From: a virus
IMG/VR virus record: IMGVR_UViG_3300032401_000014
Span: 1 to 54,743 of that record
Reading direction: 5' to 3' (one strand)
Length of the DNA: 54,743 nucleotides
The translations under genes were made by a program, and so were the position numbers. The number at the start of each line of letters is the position of its first letter. Within the stretch, counting starts at the first letter, position 1. This document shows, piece by piece, positions 1 to 5,954 of this stretch. The notes beneath the pieces are model-generated. The model ran no database searches. It was not told the origin of the DNA and was given only the letters and a program-made list of their open reading frames with translations.

Positions 1-60
1 TTGTATAACTGACGAACGAATCATCATAGAACAAATTTCAATTTTTTCCTCTGGTGTCAT
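1..60 (-). CDS. 5' part of a small hypothetical gene (cut by window edge)
   Basis: ATG at 60, reading off the left edge. The 20 visible codons are identical to the start of the complete gene at 54504-54650, because 1-92 repeats 54591-54682. The start overlaps the stop of the gene at 57-254 as ATGA, with a GGAGGGG ribosome-binding site formed by that gene's last codons. This is the same gene as the right-end copy, split by where the circle was cut. Function unknown. Confidence 0.75.
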   Translation of the reverse strand, partial: MTPEEKIEICSMMIRSSVIQ

Positions 61-254
61 TTCCCCTCCATTGCTTTTACTGTGGATTGCCACACCTTCC
101 ATAATTCACGCAATTTAGTTCCTTCATCTGGACATTGAAGTTCCCATATATATTCTTCTGCCGCCTTGCATCGCCGTTCATAATTATATAGTCTTTGCAA
201 CACATCTAAAATTGACATGTGGCCGTATATTTTATTTAATTCTGCTAATGTCAT
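57..254 (-). CDS. Small hypothetical protein, KAME-tail paralogue A (65 aa)
   Basis: I place the start at ATG 254 because a GGAGGCGGGGAA ribosome-binding site lies directly upstream; the frame is open further. The protein shares RCKAAE in its middle and WQSTVKAME at its end with the gene at 399-647, so the two are near-tandem paralogues. Its final codons form the ribosome-binding site of the next gene, and its TGA overlaps that gene's ATG. It is charged and soluble with no recognised domain. A variant sequence at the right end of the window lacks most of it. Confidence 0.75.
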   Translation of the reverse strand: MTLAELNKIYGHMSILDVLQRLYNYERRCKAAEEYIWELQCPDEGTKLRELWKVWQSTVKAMEGK

Positions 255-405
255 TTCCCCGCCTCCACAATATTTTGCAACCGCAATGTGGGCAATAATC
301 ATATCCCTGATTTATGGGATAACCACATCCACCGCAATTATAGGGATTGCCCAATTCATGCTTATCATATTTTGGTAAAATTGTTTTGTCTCTCTTATCT
401 AACAT
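232..405 (-). CDS. Small zinc-ribbon protein (57 aa)
   Basis: ATG 405 follows GGAGGAAAA, which is made by the last codons of the upstream gene, and overlaps that gene's end by 7 nt. The protein has two knuckles, CGGC (about residues 24-27) and CPHCGC (39-44), a Cys4 zinc ribbon. Its 3' end overlaps the next gene by 23 nt. It may bind nucleic acid or protein, but nothing here shows which. Confidence 0.7.
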   Translation of the reverse strand: MLDKRDKTILPKYDKHELGNPYNCGGCGYPINQGYDYCPHCGCKILWRRGNDISRIK

Positions 406-647
406 TTTTCCTCCATTGCTTTTACTGTGGATTGCCAGTTTATAAAATCTGCTCCCTCAAATCCTAAATCACTACCTTTGAAAACATTCTCTGCCGCCTT
501 GCATCTATTCTCCCATTGCAGACGGAGGGTGTGCTCGGCTTCGTAATCCATAATATCTTCAAAATTACCACAATCGCCCGGACACATGGCATCATCATAT
601 TTACACACGCAAGCGTGGATACAATCTGATCGTTCTGGTAATTTCAT
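399..647 (-). CDS. Cys-rich small protein, KAME-tail paralogue B (82 aa)
   Basis: ATG 647 follows a GGGGGGAAT ribosome-binding site shared with neighbouring genes. The N-terminal half is Cys-rich (CIHACVCKY, then CPGDC), probably metal-binding. The C-terminal half (ENRCKAAENVF ... WQSTVKAMEEKC) matches paralogue A at 57-254. The right end of the window carries another copy of its C-terminal half joined to the end of paralogue A. Function unknown. Confidence 0.75.
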   Translation of the reverse strand: MKLPERSDCIHACVCKYDDAMCPGDCGNFEDIMDYEAEHTLRLQWENRCKAAENVFKGSDLGFEGADFINWQSTVKAMEEKC

Positions 648-673
648 ATTCCCCCCATGATTTTATTTATAGG
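645..673 (-). repeat. Junction repeat beta, copy 1
   Basis: A 29-bp stretch nearly identical (28 of 29) to 2121-2149. It holds the end of one gene (TATAAATAA), a G-rich ribosome-binding site and the ATG of the next gene (start 647). The two copies sit between unrelated gene pairs. Confidence 0.85.
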
Positions 674-833
674 TTTCGTTCGGATTATCTATTGACATGG
701 TAAATTGGCAACATTCAGGCCAGCCCATTTGTAAACATTCGGCAACATCGACCAACTTTTGTTTGCCGCATATTCTACAAAAAACAATCCCAAGTTTTAA
801 CGATTCATGGCTATTTGCTATTTGATTATACAT
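663..833 (-). CDS. Possible independent small zinc-binding protein (56 aa), nested in frame
   Basis: ATG 833 follows AAGGGGGGAAT, the same ribosome-binding site used by the separate gene starting at 2307, and lies in the same frame as the radical SAM gene. The product has CRIC near residue 20 and a Cys pair near 40. It is probably translated both as the tail of the long protein and alone. An independent gene is inferred from the ribosome-binding site and the junction repeat, not proven. Confidence 0.55.
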   Translation of the reverse strand: MYNQIANSHESLKLGIVFCRICGKQKLVDVAECLQMGWPECCQFTMSIDNPNETYK

Positions 834-1667
834 ATTCCCCCCTTGATTCTTCTGCTCCAATGATAGTTTTGATCCAACAATAATACGATTGGCATATTCA
901 CGTTGAAATTTTCTCCATTCTCGTTTATCTTCTCGATCTTCGCCTCGATTATATAACATGGCCATTGGCATTAAACCCAACCTCAAAACTTGATGTAATC
1001 GTTTCTCAGCCTTTTCAAAAATGTCGCCCTTGTATCCGATCAAAACATAACATGAATAAATTCTATTGGTGTCTGTTAATGCCCCCGCCTCTCGTAACAT
1101 TTTACACGCCTCGATAAGTGGTTCATAATCGTCAAAAGTATCATAAGCGAAATAAACAGTTAATGGATTCAATTCCCTTAATCGTTCGGCGATCCATGGT
1201 TTCATTCTTTTTGCTTCCAGACCCCCGGTAAAACGTGGTCGAATCAGTTGTCGTTCCAACATTGTAAAAACTCGTTTAATATGATCCTCCGAACAAGCCA
1301 ATAAGTTAGAATCAAGTATATTATAACCGTTTTTAATTTCCAATTCTCGAATATTCCCCTCTCTTTTCGGCACTAAACAAAACCAACAATTATTGGGGCA
1401 TCCTCTCGATGTTATGATATAACCATACTTTAAGTATAAACCAGGTTCAAATTCATCACCCGGATCGTCATAAGCGGGGCCACCGATTGAAACCCTACTT
1501 GTCACTGATCGCCACGCCTCGGCAAGTTCCTCGCCTCGTTGCTTGTCCCATGTCCATGTCACTGATACCTTCACTTCGTCGGCCTCATCAAATAAATTTG
1601 GTTCAGTAAACCTTACATTTTCATCATCTGGTGTCGCCTTTGTTCGTCTGGGAAATACTCTAATCAA
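663..1667 (-). CDS. Radical SAM protein, fused in frame to a small zinc-binding protein
   Basis: The start is TTG 1667, set by a GGAG site about 9 bases upstream inside a 20-bp junction repeat; the methyltransferase gene at 3321 has the same arrangement. Residues 90-97 carry the radical SAM cluster motif CxxxCxxC (CPNNCWFC) followed by LVPKREG, so the protein should bind a 4Fe-4S cluster and S-adenosylmethionine. Upstream, SIGGPAY resembles the end of a degenerate cobalamin-binding-like domain. Residues 1-278 are the enzyme; the last 56 begin with a Met that has its own ribosome-binding site and carry CRIC and CC. The enzyme's stop codon seems lost at the junction. A related protein lies at 49022-50005. 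Substrate unknown. Confidence 0.85.
   Translation of the reverse strand: MIRVFPRRTKATPDDENVRFTEPNLFDEADEVKVSVTWTWDKQRGEELAEAWRSVTSRVSIGGPAYDDPGDEFEPGLYLKYGYIITSRGCPNNCWFCLVPKREGNIRELEIKNGYNILDSNLLACSEDHIKRVFTMLERQLIRPRFTGGLEAKRMKPWIAERLRELNPLTVYFAYDTFDDYEPLIEACKMLREAGALTDTNRIYSCYVLIGYKGDIFEKAEKRLHQVLRLGLMPMAMLYNRGEDREDKREWRKFQREYANRIIVGSKLSLEQKNQGGNMYNQIANSHESLKLGIVFCRICGKQKLVDVAECLQMGWPECCQFTMSIDNPNETYK
845..864 (-). repeat. Junction repeat alpha, copy 1 (inside fused radical SAM gene)
   Basis: On the minus strand the core is ATCATTGGAGCAGAAGAAT. Here it encodes SLEQKN just before the nested start at 833. Other copies are at 1665-1686, 2323-2342 and 3319-3340. Confidence 0.9.
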
Positions 1668-1686
1668 TTCTTCTGCTCCAATGATT
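1665..1686 (-). repeat. Junction repeat alpha, copy 2 (RBS of radical SAM gene)
   Basis: This copy is non-coding and supplies the GGAG site and TTG start for the radical SAM gene. It begins just downstream of the stop of the gene at 1692-1877. Confidence 0.9.
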
Positions 1687-1691
1687 CTAAT

Positions 1692-1877
1692 TTATCCTTT
1701 TACAAATTTAGATGCCTCTTTCAAATATTTTGCCACCTTTTTTATCTGTTTACCCCCATCATGTAGATTCCATTTTATTCTTTCATGGTTAATCATTTGT
1801 GCCCAATCCACATGACAAACTTTTCCGTTTTTAATTCCTATGCGTATATAATAATCTGGTATAACTTGTTGTATCAT
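1692..1877 (-). CDS. Small hypothetical protein (61 aa)
   Basis: ATG 1877 follows AAAGGAATTGGA, a moderate ribosome-binding site. The protein is basic and Lys-rich at its C-terminus (KQIKKVAKYLKEASKFVKG), with an N-terminal half of beta character (PDYYIRIGIKNGKVCHVDW). I recognise no domain. It sits in the small-gene run between the zinc-ribbon gene at 1890-2123 and the radical SAM gene. Its coding status rests on position, spacing and start site. Confidence 0.65.
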   Translation of the reverse strand: MIQQVIPDYYIRIGIKNGKVCHVDWAQMINHERIKWNLHDGGKQIKKVAKYLKEASKFVKG

Positions 1878-1889
1878 TCCAATTCCTTT

Positions 1890-2123
1890 TTATATTATTC
1901 CTCTAAACTTTCCATTTATTTTACCTCTTGTATTTTCTTTTGACTTATTAGCAGAGTTTCTACATCCACATTGAGGACATTCGAGACTTAAATCATCCGT
2001 GCCACGTGGATATACCGCCGTCCATTGATAAAAACAACGCATACACATAACCAAATCATTAACAACCCACTGCATTGGTTTTCTATTGGCAGGTAATATA
2101 ATTTTACGAAGTTCCCGCATCAT
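1890..2123 (-). CDS. Zinc-ribbon protein (77 aa)
   Basis: ATG 2123 (ATGATG) lies in junction repeat beta behind GAGGGGAAT. Two Cys pairs, CMRC (about residues 27-30) and CPQC (49-52), form a classic zinc ribbon. The ends are Lys/Arg-rich, which suits nucleic-acid binding. Role unknown. Confidence 0.7.
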   Translation of the reverse strand: MMRELRKIILPANRKPMQWVVNDLVMCMRCFYQWTAVYPRGTDDLSLECPQCGCRNSANKSKENTRGKINGKFRGII

Positions 2124-2149
2124 ATTCCCCTCATGATTTTATTTATAGG
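2121..2149 (-). repeat. Junction repeat beta, copy 2
   Basis: Matches 645-673 at 28 of 29 positions. Here the TATAAATAA part lies just outside the upstream gene, whose stop is at 2152-2154, so it looks like a relic of another gene's end. The RBS-ATG part drives the zinc-ribbon gene starting at 2123. Confidence 0.85.
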
Positions 2150-2151
2150 AT

Positions 2152-2307
2152 TCAATTATCTCTGAAAAATCTAAAACCACTTGCGCCATGCAATAATCCG
2201 ATAGTAATAACAAAAAAAGGAAAGCCGATTGTTATCATATAATTTTCTAATTTAATATAAAATCCTATCTGAATTTCAAAATAAAATGCCAATCTATATT
2301 GTCCCAT
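2152..2307 (-). CDS. Small hydrophobic protein (51 aa), probable membrane peptide
   Basis: ATG 2307 follows AAGGGGGGAAT, identical to the site upstream of 833. The middle is hydrophobic and aromatic (MITIGFPFFVITIGLLHG), enough for one membrane span, and the ends are polar. The stop is TGA at 2152. The shared, strong ribosome-binding site is the main argument that it is real. Function unknown. Confidence 0.6.
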   Translation of the reverse strand: MGQYRLAFYFEIQIGFYIKLENYMITIGFPFFVITIGLLHGASGFRFFRDN

Positions 2308-2316
2308 ATTCCCCCC

Positions 2317-3321
2317 TTAAGTATTCTTCTGCTCCAATGATTCAAATAATTTCCCCTGTTCTTTCAGATACGCAATTCGTTTATTTGCTATATTTATATA
2401 TTTCTGATTTAATTCTATACCGATATATTTACGGTCAAGTTTCAATGCCACGAGTGCCGTAGTCCCTGCACCCATGAACGGGTCAAGAACTATCCCACCT
2501 TCGGGACATCCGGCTTTAATCATGGGTATTATTAGTTTTTCGGGGAAGGTAGCAAAGTGAGCACCCTTAAATGGATGGTTCGGCACTTCCCATACAGATC
2601 GCTTATTCCGAATCATGTTCCCTTCTTCGTCTTGTTGCCATCGTGCATGACCCCTTGCGTGAATAGTTTGAGCATTTGAAACAGGCGTAAACCCATCAGT
2701 ATATTTCATAGAACCTTTCATCCTTGTTGCTTTTCGCCCATCATAGCTTGCTGTTTCTTTTATCGCTTCATTATCAAAATAATATCTCGGTGATTTACTC
2801 AACAAGAAAACATACTCATGCGATTTCGTGCATCGGTCAGTCACGCTCTCCGGCATCGAGTTTAGTTTCGACCAAATAATGTCTTGCCGTAAATGCCAAC
2901 CATCAGCCTGTAATGCAAAGGCGACATGCCAGGGGATACCCACAAGGTCTTTCGATTTTATTACAGGATGAAACGGGTCTTTCTGCATGTTTTTCCCTGC
3001 CAGTGTTCCTTTGTTTGTTCCTTGCTTCGTTCCTTCGAGATCAGTCTTGCTTCCCTTCCATCCACCGCCATAATAACTATCACCAAGATTCAGCCACAGT
3101 GTCCCGTCATTTTTCAGCACCCGCTGGACTTCTCTGAATATCTCGACCAATTTCCCGACATATTCTTCCGGCGTTTTTTCAAGTCCAATCTGTCCTTCAA
3201 TTCCATAATCACGCAATCCCCAGTATGGCGGGGAAGTTACGCAACAATTAACCAACTCATTCGGTAGTGTTTTCAAAACGGTTAAACTATCGCTATGAAT
3301 GATTTGATTGAGTTCTATCAA
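2317..3321 (-). CDS. Site-specific DNA methyltransferase (N6-adenine or N4-cytosine), 334 aa
   Basis: Transfers a methyl group from S-adenosylmethionine to an exocyclic amino group in DNA. Catalytic motif IV is SPPYW (residues 30-34) and the cofactor motif is DPFMGAG (about 280-286), an order seen in the beta-like amino-methyltransferases. Between them lies a variable recognition region with DKCTKSHEYVFLLSKS-type sequence. The start is TTG 3321 inside junction repeat alpha; the C-terminus (SLEQKNT) is encoded by another copy. No partner restriction nuclease is seen, so it is probably an orphan enzyme for protection against host restriction or for epigenetic control. Confidence 0.92.
   Translation of the reverse strand: MIELNQIIHSDSLTVLKTLPNELVNCCVTSPPYWGLRDYGIEGQIGLEKTPEEYVGKLVEIFREVQRVLKNDGTLWLNLGDSYYGGGWKGSKTDLEGTKQGTNKGTLAGKNMQKDPFHPVIKSKDLVGIPWHVAFALQADGWHLRQDIIWSKLNSMPESVTDRCTKSHEYVFLLSKSPRYYFDNEAIKETASYDGRKATRMKGSMKYTDGFTPVSNAQTIHARGHARWQQDEEGNMIRNKRSVWEVPNHPFKGAHFATFPEKLIIPMIKAGCPEGGIVLDPFMGAGTTALVALKLDRKYIGIELNQKYINIANKRIAYLKEQGKLFESLEQKNT
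2323..2342 (-). repeat. Junction repeat alpha, copy 3 (3' end of methyltransferase gene)
   Basis: Encodes SLEQKN at the end of the methyltransferase, then a stop, then the G-rich ribosome-binding site of the next gene. The composite resembles 831-864, where the stop codon is missing. Confidence 0.9.
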
Positions 3322-3340
3322 TTCTTCTGCTCCAATGATT
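3319..3340 (-). repeat. Junction repeat alpha, copy 4 (RBS of methyltransferase gene)
   Basis: Supplies the GGAG site and TTG start (3321) of the methyltransferase gene, and overlaps the stop of the gene ending at 3339. Same arrangement as 1665-1686. Confidence 0.9.
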
Positions 3341-3938
3341 AAAATTTTCCACCTGCGGGCAATACTTTCCCGGCAGGGAACAATTCTCCAGCGTCCACGA
3401 CCATGCCCTCGTCACCGCCTTCTTCCTCAATCCCGAATCCCTTGTTGCGGTGATACTTTGCCTCCGGGCTCGTGATCGCCACCTGTAAATCAGTGAAAGC
3501 AAAATTCTCGACCTTCTTCACAAAGTCGATCGCTTCTCTGTCGGTAAGATTCGCCATCGACGGAATCCATCCGCAGGGCTCTCGCCTGGGCTTGCCGTCC
3601 TCCTGCCATGTGTTATACTCGATAATACACCTGTCTCTGTGCTTCTGCGGTATCTCTTCGAGAGCTGTTACAAAATTATAGAGAAACATCCGCTTGAGTT
3701 CTATGTGAGCCTTGAGCATATTTCCGTCGAACGCTTCAGCGGAAATCGGCGGCAGGAGATAGCCACGGTAATATTTATGCCGATGATACCTGATACCCTT
3801 GTCGTGGGTCTCAATACTGATCTCGCCATACATCCCGTCGTTCTCAGGAAGATTTTTAAACTTCGTAAGATTCTCAATGAACGCATCAAGATGTTTTATC
3901 TTTCCGCCTTTTATTCTTATGTTACCGATGATCTTCAT
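3339..3938 (-). CDS. NinB-like or related recombination protein (199 aa)
   Basis: ATG 3938 overlaps the end of the previous gene. The central pattern HKYYRGYLLPPI ... AHIELKRMFL, followed by NLTDREAIDFVKKVENFA, resembles a phage family often placed near NinB recombination proteins, where a (Y)YW/RGxxxP motif precedes a helical end. The tail (residues 165-199) is Gly-rich and acidic and looks disordered. Its place between replication and methyltransferase genes fits DNA metabolism. The family assignment is from pattern memory and is tentative. Confidence 0.6.
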   Translation of the reverse strand: MKIIGNIRIKGGKIKHLDAFIENLTKFKNLPENDGMYGEISIETHDKGIRYHRHKYYRGYLLPPISAEAFDGNMLKAHIELKRMFLYNFVTALEEIPQKHRDRCIIEYNTWQEDGKPRREPCGWIPSMANLTDREAIDFVKKVENFAFTDLQVAITSPEAKYHRNKGFGIEEEGGDEGMVVDAGELFPAGKVLPAGGKF

Positions 3939-4542
3939 TCTTTGCCCATTCAGTCAGCTCTTTCTCCAGTAAGGGATATTTTATCCCTATTGTATCCATG
4001 AGCTTGCGAACTTCTTCCTTGTCCCCTATGATCTTTGTCTCGACCCCGATAAAATCAGGGCCGTACTCATCTCTGTAATACCCCTTGAGAAGTCTCGGCC
4101 TCACGTCCACGCCGAACTTCGTCGCATGGACATACCGATCTATAAAATCCTTGTGCACGACTTCCTGGTATTGGCCGTCACGCTCTTCGCAAAACTTCCG
4201 CCAGGTCACGAATCCGGCAACGACAAAGTGAGCCACTGGGTCAGCGATCAGCACATCAGGAGATACGCTCACGGTCATGAGGCTCTGCCACGCTTTCTCT
4301 GCTCGTATCTTCATCCATGAGCCGTGATGCTTCTCATGGACATTTACCATGATAGCCTTGTCGGGAAGCGTTTTCCACTTCTTCGAGTGGGCGTCTGTCA
4401 CCTTATGAAAAAATACTTCAAGCTGATCTGCTTTTATAACTCTGTTTAAAAATTCAATAATAACTTTTACTTCAAGCTGTGTGCTGTATTCCAGCTCATA
4501 ATACTCTTCGATCGCTGTTATAAATTCCTGTGCTGTATCCAT
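3922..4542 (-). CDS. Putative helicase loader or replication protein (DUF6475-like), 206 aa
   Basis: ATG 4542 lies directly after the initiator gene, at GGATAATATG. The middle, KIRAEKAWQSLM ... VSPDVLIADPVAHFVVAGFVTWRKFC, matches a phage replication pattern I associate with DUF6475: an A-W motif, then DP-x-x-H, then W-x-x-FC, then a conserved xFxxRY. Genes in this slot after an O-like initiator usually load the replicative helicase. That role is inferred from position and pattern only; no Walker motif is present. Confidence 0.55.
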   Translation of the reverse strand: MDTAQEFITAIEEYYELEYSTQLEVKVIIEFLNRVIKADQLEVFFHKVTDAHSKKWKTLPDKAIMVNVHEKHHGSWMKIRAEKAWQSLMTVSVSPDVLIADPVAHFVVAGFVTWRKFCEERDGQYQEVVHKDFIDRYVHATKFGVDVRPRLLKGYYRDEYGPDFIGVETKIIGDKEEVRKLMDTIGIKYPLLEKELTEWAKNEDHR

Positions 4543-4543
4543 A

Positions 4544-5293
4544 TTATCCTTCGGCTATTTTTCTGATCTCTTCGGCACGGGCCGCCCGGCTCTCAGGCGT
4601 GGGCTTCTTCTTGTTGTTGCCAGACGCCAGTATCGAGTCCACTCTTGATAAAATGCTTGATGCTGTTATGGGAGCATCGGCCCAAAATTCCTTTGTTGCT
4701 TTTTTCTTTATGTCTAAAAATTTATTCATCATTGCGAACAGCTCATCCCCGGTCTTGAATCTGTCGAGTAGCTTCCCGATGTTTTTTGCTTCCTTGCCGT
4801 CGTAATAATACGAGTCGTTATGGAGAGAAAAGAATTTCCGCATTTCAAGCCGGAAGAACGCCTTATCACTGTTAATATCATTGTCATTATAATCCGTTAA
4901 TATAAAGTCCTTATTGTGAGAGGTTTCCTCTCTCTCGGAGAGAGGTTTCTGCTCACCTGCGTGAGAGGTTTCCTCTCTCGACGTGAGAGGTTTCCTCTCA
5001 CCCGTGAGAACTTTCTGCTCACCTTTGCTGTGCATCCTTTCGACCTCGGCGTTCCATTTGTCGGTGGTTTCTATGCCTGTTTTGTGCCTGAGTATCAATC
5101 CTTTCCTCTCAAGATCGTTCAAAATATCCTGCACGCTCCGACGACTAACCCCGATGAAATCTCCCAGATATTGTTTTGCCGCCGTGCAATATTTCCCTCT
5201 CGATAAAAAATAAATGCTGTCGCAGATCGCATACTGATTTAAACTCAATTCGAGCTTTTTTCTGACATCGTGGTCGATCGTTGTATATGGCAT
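4544..5293 (-). CDS. Replication initiator with winged helix and internal origin repeats (249 aa)
   Basis: ATG 5293 follows AAAAAAGGAGGTCTC, an ideal site; the frame is open further upstream. Residues about 15-70 form a winged helix (YLGDFIGVSRRSVQDIL ... LERKGLI) typical of phage replication initiators. Residues about 91-126 are a repetitive charged linker (GEQKVL, GERKPL, SREETSH, GEQKPL, EREETSH) encoded by palindromic 19-bp DNA repeats. The C-terminal part (FFRLEMRKFFSLHND ... ASSILSRVDSIL) is helical and may contact the helicase or loader. This mirrors lambda gpO, which binds iterons within its own gene. A promoter and structured leader precede it. Confidence 0.75.
   Translation of the reverse strand: MPYTTIDHDVRKKLELSLNQYAICDSIYFLSRGKYCTAAKQYLGDFIGVSRRSVQDILNDLERKGLILRHKTGIETTDKWNAEVERMHSKGEQKVLTGERKPLTSREETSHAGEQKPLSEREETSHNKDFILTDYNDNDINSDKAFFRLEMRKFFSLHNDSYYYDGKEAKNIGKLLDRFKTGDELFAMMNKFLDIKKKATKEFWADAPITASSILSRVDSILASGNNKKKPTPESRAARAEEIRKIAEG
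4862..5020. other. Putative replication origin: five 19-bp palindromic iterons plus AT-rich stretch
   Basis: The 19-mers at 4916-4934, 4936-4954, 4959-4977, 4981-4999 and 5002-5020 are variants of GTGAGAGGTTTCCTCTCAC, which has 8-bp arms around TTT. Their starts are 20 to 23 bp apart, about two helical turns. Directly beside them, 4862-4915 is roughly 75 percent AT, suitable for unwinding. All lie within the initiator gene, as in lambda, where O binds four imperfect 19-bp palindromes next to an AT-rich region. Confidence 0.7.
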
Positions 5294-5392
5294 GAGACCT
5301 CCTTTTTTACCCAAAAAAAACTCTGATCTTATAGCAACCAAACATCGAGTCCTCTCTGCGATCTTATCCTCGTTGACTTCTCTTCGTTCGGC

Positions 5393-5451
5393 CTCGGCCA
5401 GATGTGCTATAAAACCAGAGTCTTGCTTTTAAGGCAAGGGAGCTGGCCGAG
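5393..5451 (-). ncRNA. Structured leader element upstream of the initiator gene
   Basis: A perfect 9-bp outer stem (CTCGGCCAG with CTGGCCGAG) encloses an inner hairpin, CTTGC-CTTAAAA-GCAAG. It begins about 20 nt after the expected start of transcription from the promoter at 5481-5509. The shape recalls a tRNA anticodon arm on an acceptor stem, but there is no T arm. The non-coding stretch 5294-5511 holds only this and the promoter. A regulatory role is inferred. Confidence 0.5.
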
Positions 5452-5480
5452 AGAATCCTTTGACTTAAACTATAAGACAT

Positions 5481-5509
5481 AAGATACTCTCGACCGTCCT
5501 TTTTGTCAA
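5481..5509 (-). promoter_or_regulatory. Probable sigma70-type promoter of the replication genes
   Basis: Minus-strand TTGACA (5504-5509), 17-bp spacer, then TATCTT (5481-5486, 4 of 6 to consensus). It starts 1 base past the stop of the gene at 5512-5706 and precedes the leader and the initiator. Confidence 0.6.
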
Positions 5510-5511
5510 TA

Positions 5512-5706
5512 CTAAAACGCTTCTTTTTCCTCTTTTTTATTTTCCTTTTTCTCGTACTCGGCAAATACCATATTGTAGTCAGGATGTTTGTCTTCTTTCT
5601 TCATCTCATTTTTAAAGACCATGACCTTGACGCCGCCGAGCCTGCCGAGAAGATAGTCCTTGCCTTCCTTCGACGTTACCTTCCAGAGACCACAAGCGTT
5701 TATCAT
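5512..5706 (-). CDS. Small conserved-looking phage protein (64 aa)
   Basis: ATG 5706 overlaps the previous stop as ATGA. The core GKDYLLGRLGGVKVMVFKNEMKKEDKHPDY is of a kind common in short phage and plasmid proteins: a beta-hairpin with a VFKN strand and a PDY motif, then a Lys/Glu-rich tail. I do not know a function. The place between small regulators and the initiator fits an accessory replication role, which is inference. Confidence 0.7.
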   Translation of the reverse strand: MINACGLWKVTSKEGKDYLLGRLGGVKVMVFKNEMKKEDKHPDYNMVFAEYEKKENKKEEKEAF

Positions 5707-5954
5707 TTCTTCTCTCCCTCCTGCCGCTTCAAAAGATCAGCCATGAGCCTGTCCATTGCAGAACCTTTTGAAAGGCTATCATTCATAACCTCCCGCCTCC
5801 GAATCTTATCGAGAGCTTCAGTCAACATCCCGATTATCTCGTGACTGTAAAGACCATTGACGCTGACAATCAAAAAAACCCCGTTTTTCTCAGCCAAGAG
5901 TTCAAGAGTGATAAGCCTTCTCCTTTCATTTTTTTTCTGTGATTTACTCTTCAT
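5703..5954 (-). CDS. Small hypothetical protein (83 aa), possible paralogue of 5944-6123
   Basis: ATG 5954 lies behind GGAGGAGTTAAAAG. After a basic N-terminus comes a beta strand (FLIVSVNGL), then HEIIGMLTEALDKIRRR, a layout also seen in the adjacent gene (LVVAGNGFSDIEMLGILARAGNEILKK). The tail (MDRLMADLLKRQEGEKK) is an amphipathic helix. The two may be diverged tandem duplicates. Function unknown. Confidence 0.7.
   Translation of the reverse strand: MKSKSQKKNERRRLITLELLAEKNGVFLIVSVNGLYSHEIIGMLTEALDKIRRREVMNDSLSKGSAMDRLMADLLKRQEGEKK

Noticed and set aside
2140-2150. Stop codon TAA in junction repeat beta as end of a gene at 2152-2307
   Set aside because: The reading frame of that gene already stops at TGA 2152; the TAA is a relic sequence outside any frame.
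4916-5020. CRISPR-like array of 19-bp repeats
   Set aside because: Repeats are palindromic, nearly abutting with 1-4 bp gaps, and lie in a coding frame; they fit iterons, not CRISPR.
5393-5451. Possible tRNA (acceptor-like 7-bp stem and anticodon-like arm with UAA)
   Set aside because: The T arm and a proper D arm are absent and no CCA-type end is evident; kept only as a structured leader.
5364-5564. Lys/Arg-rich 66-codon minus-strand frame across the initiator leader
   Set aside because: It runs through a promoter and a folded leader and overlaps an accepted gene in another frame; no ribosome-binding site.
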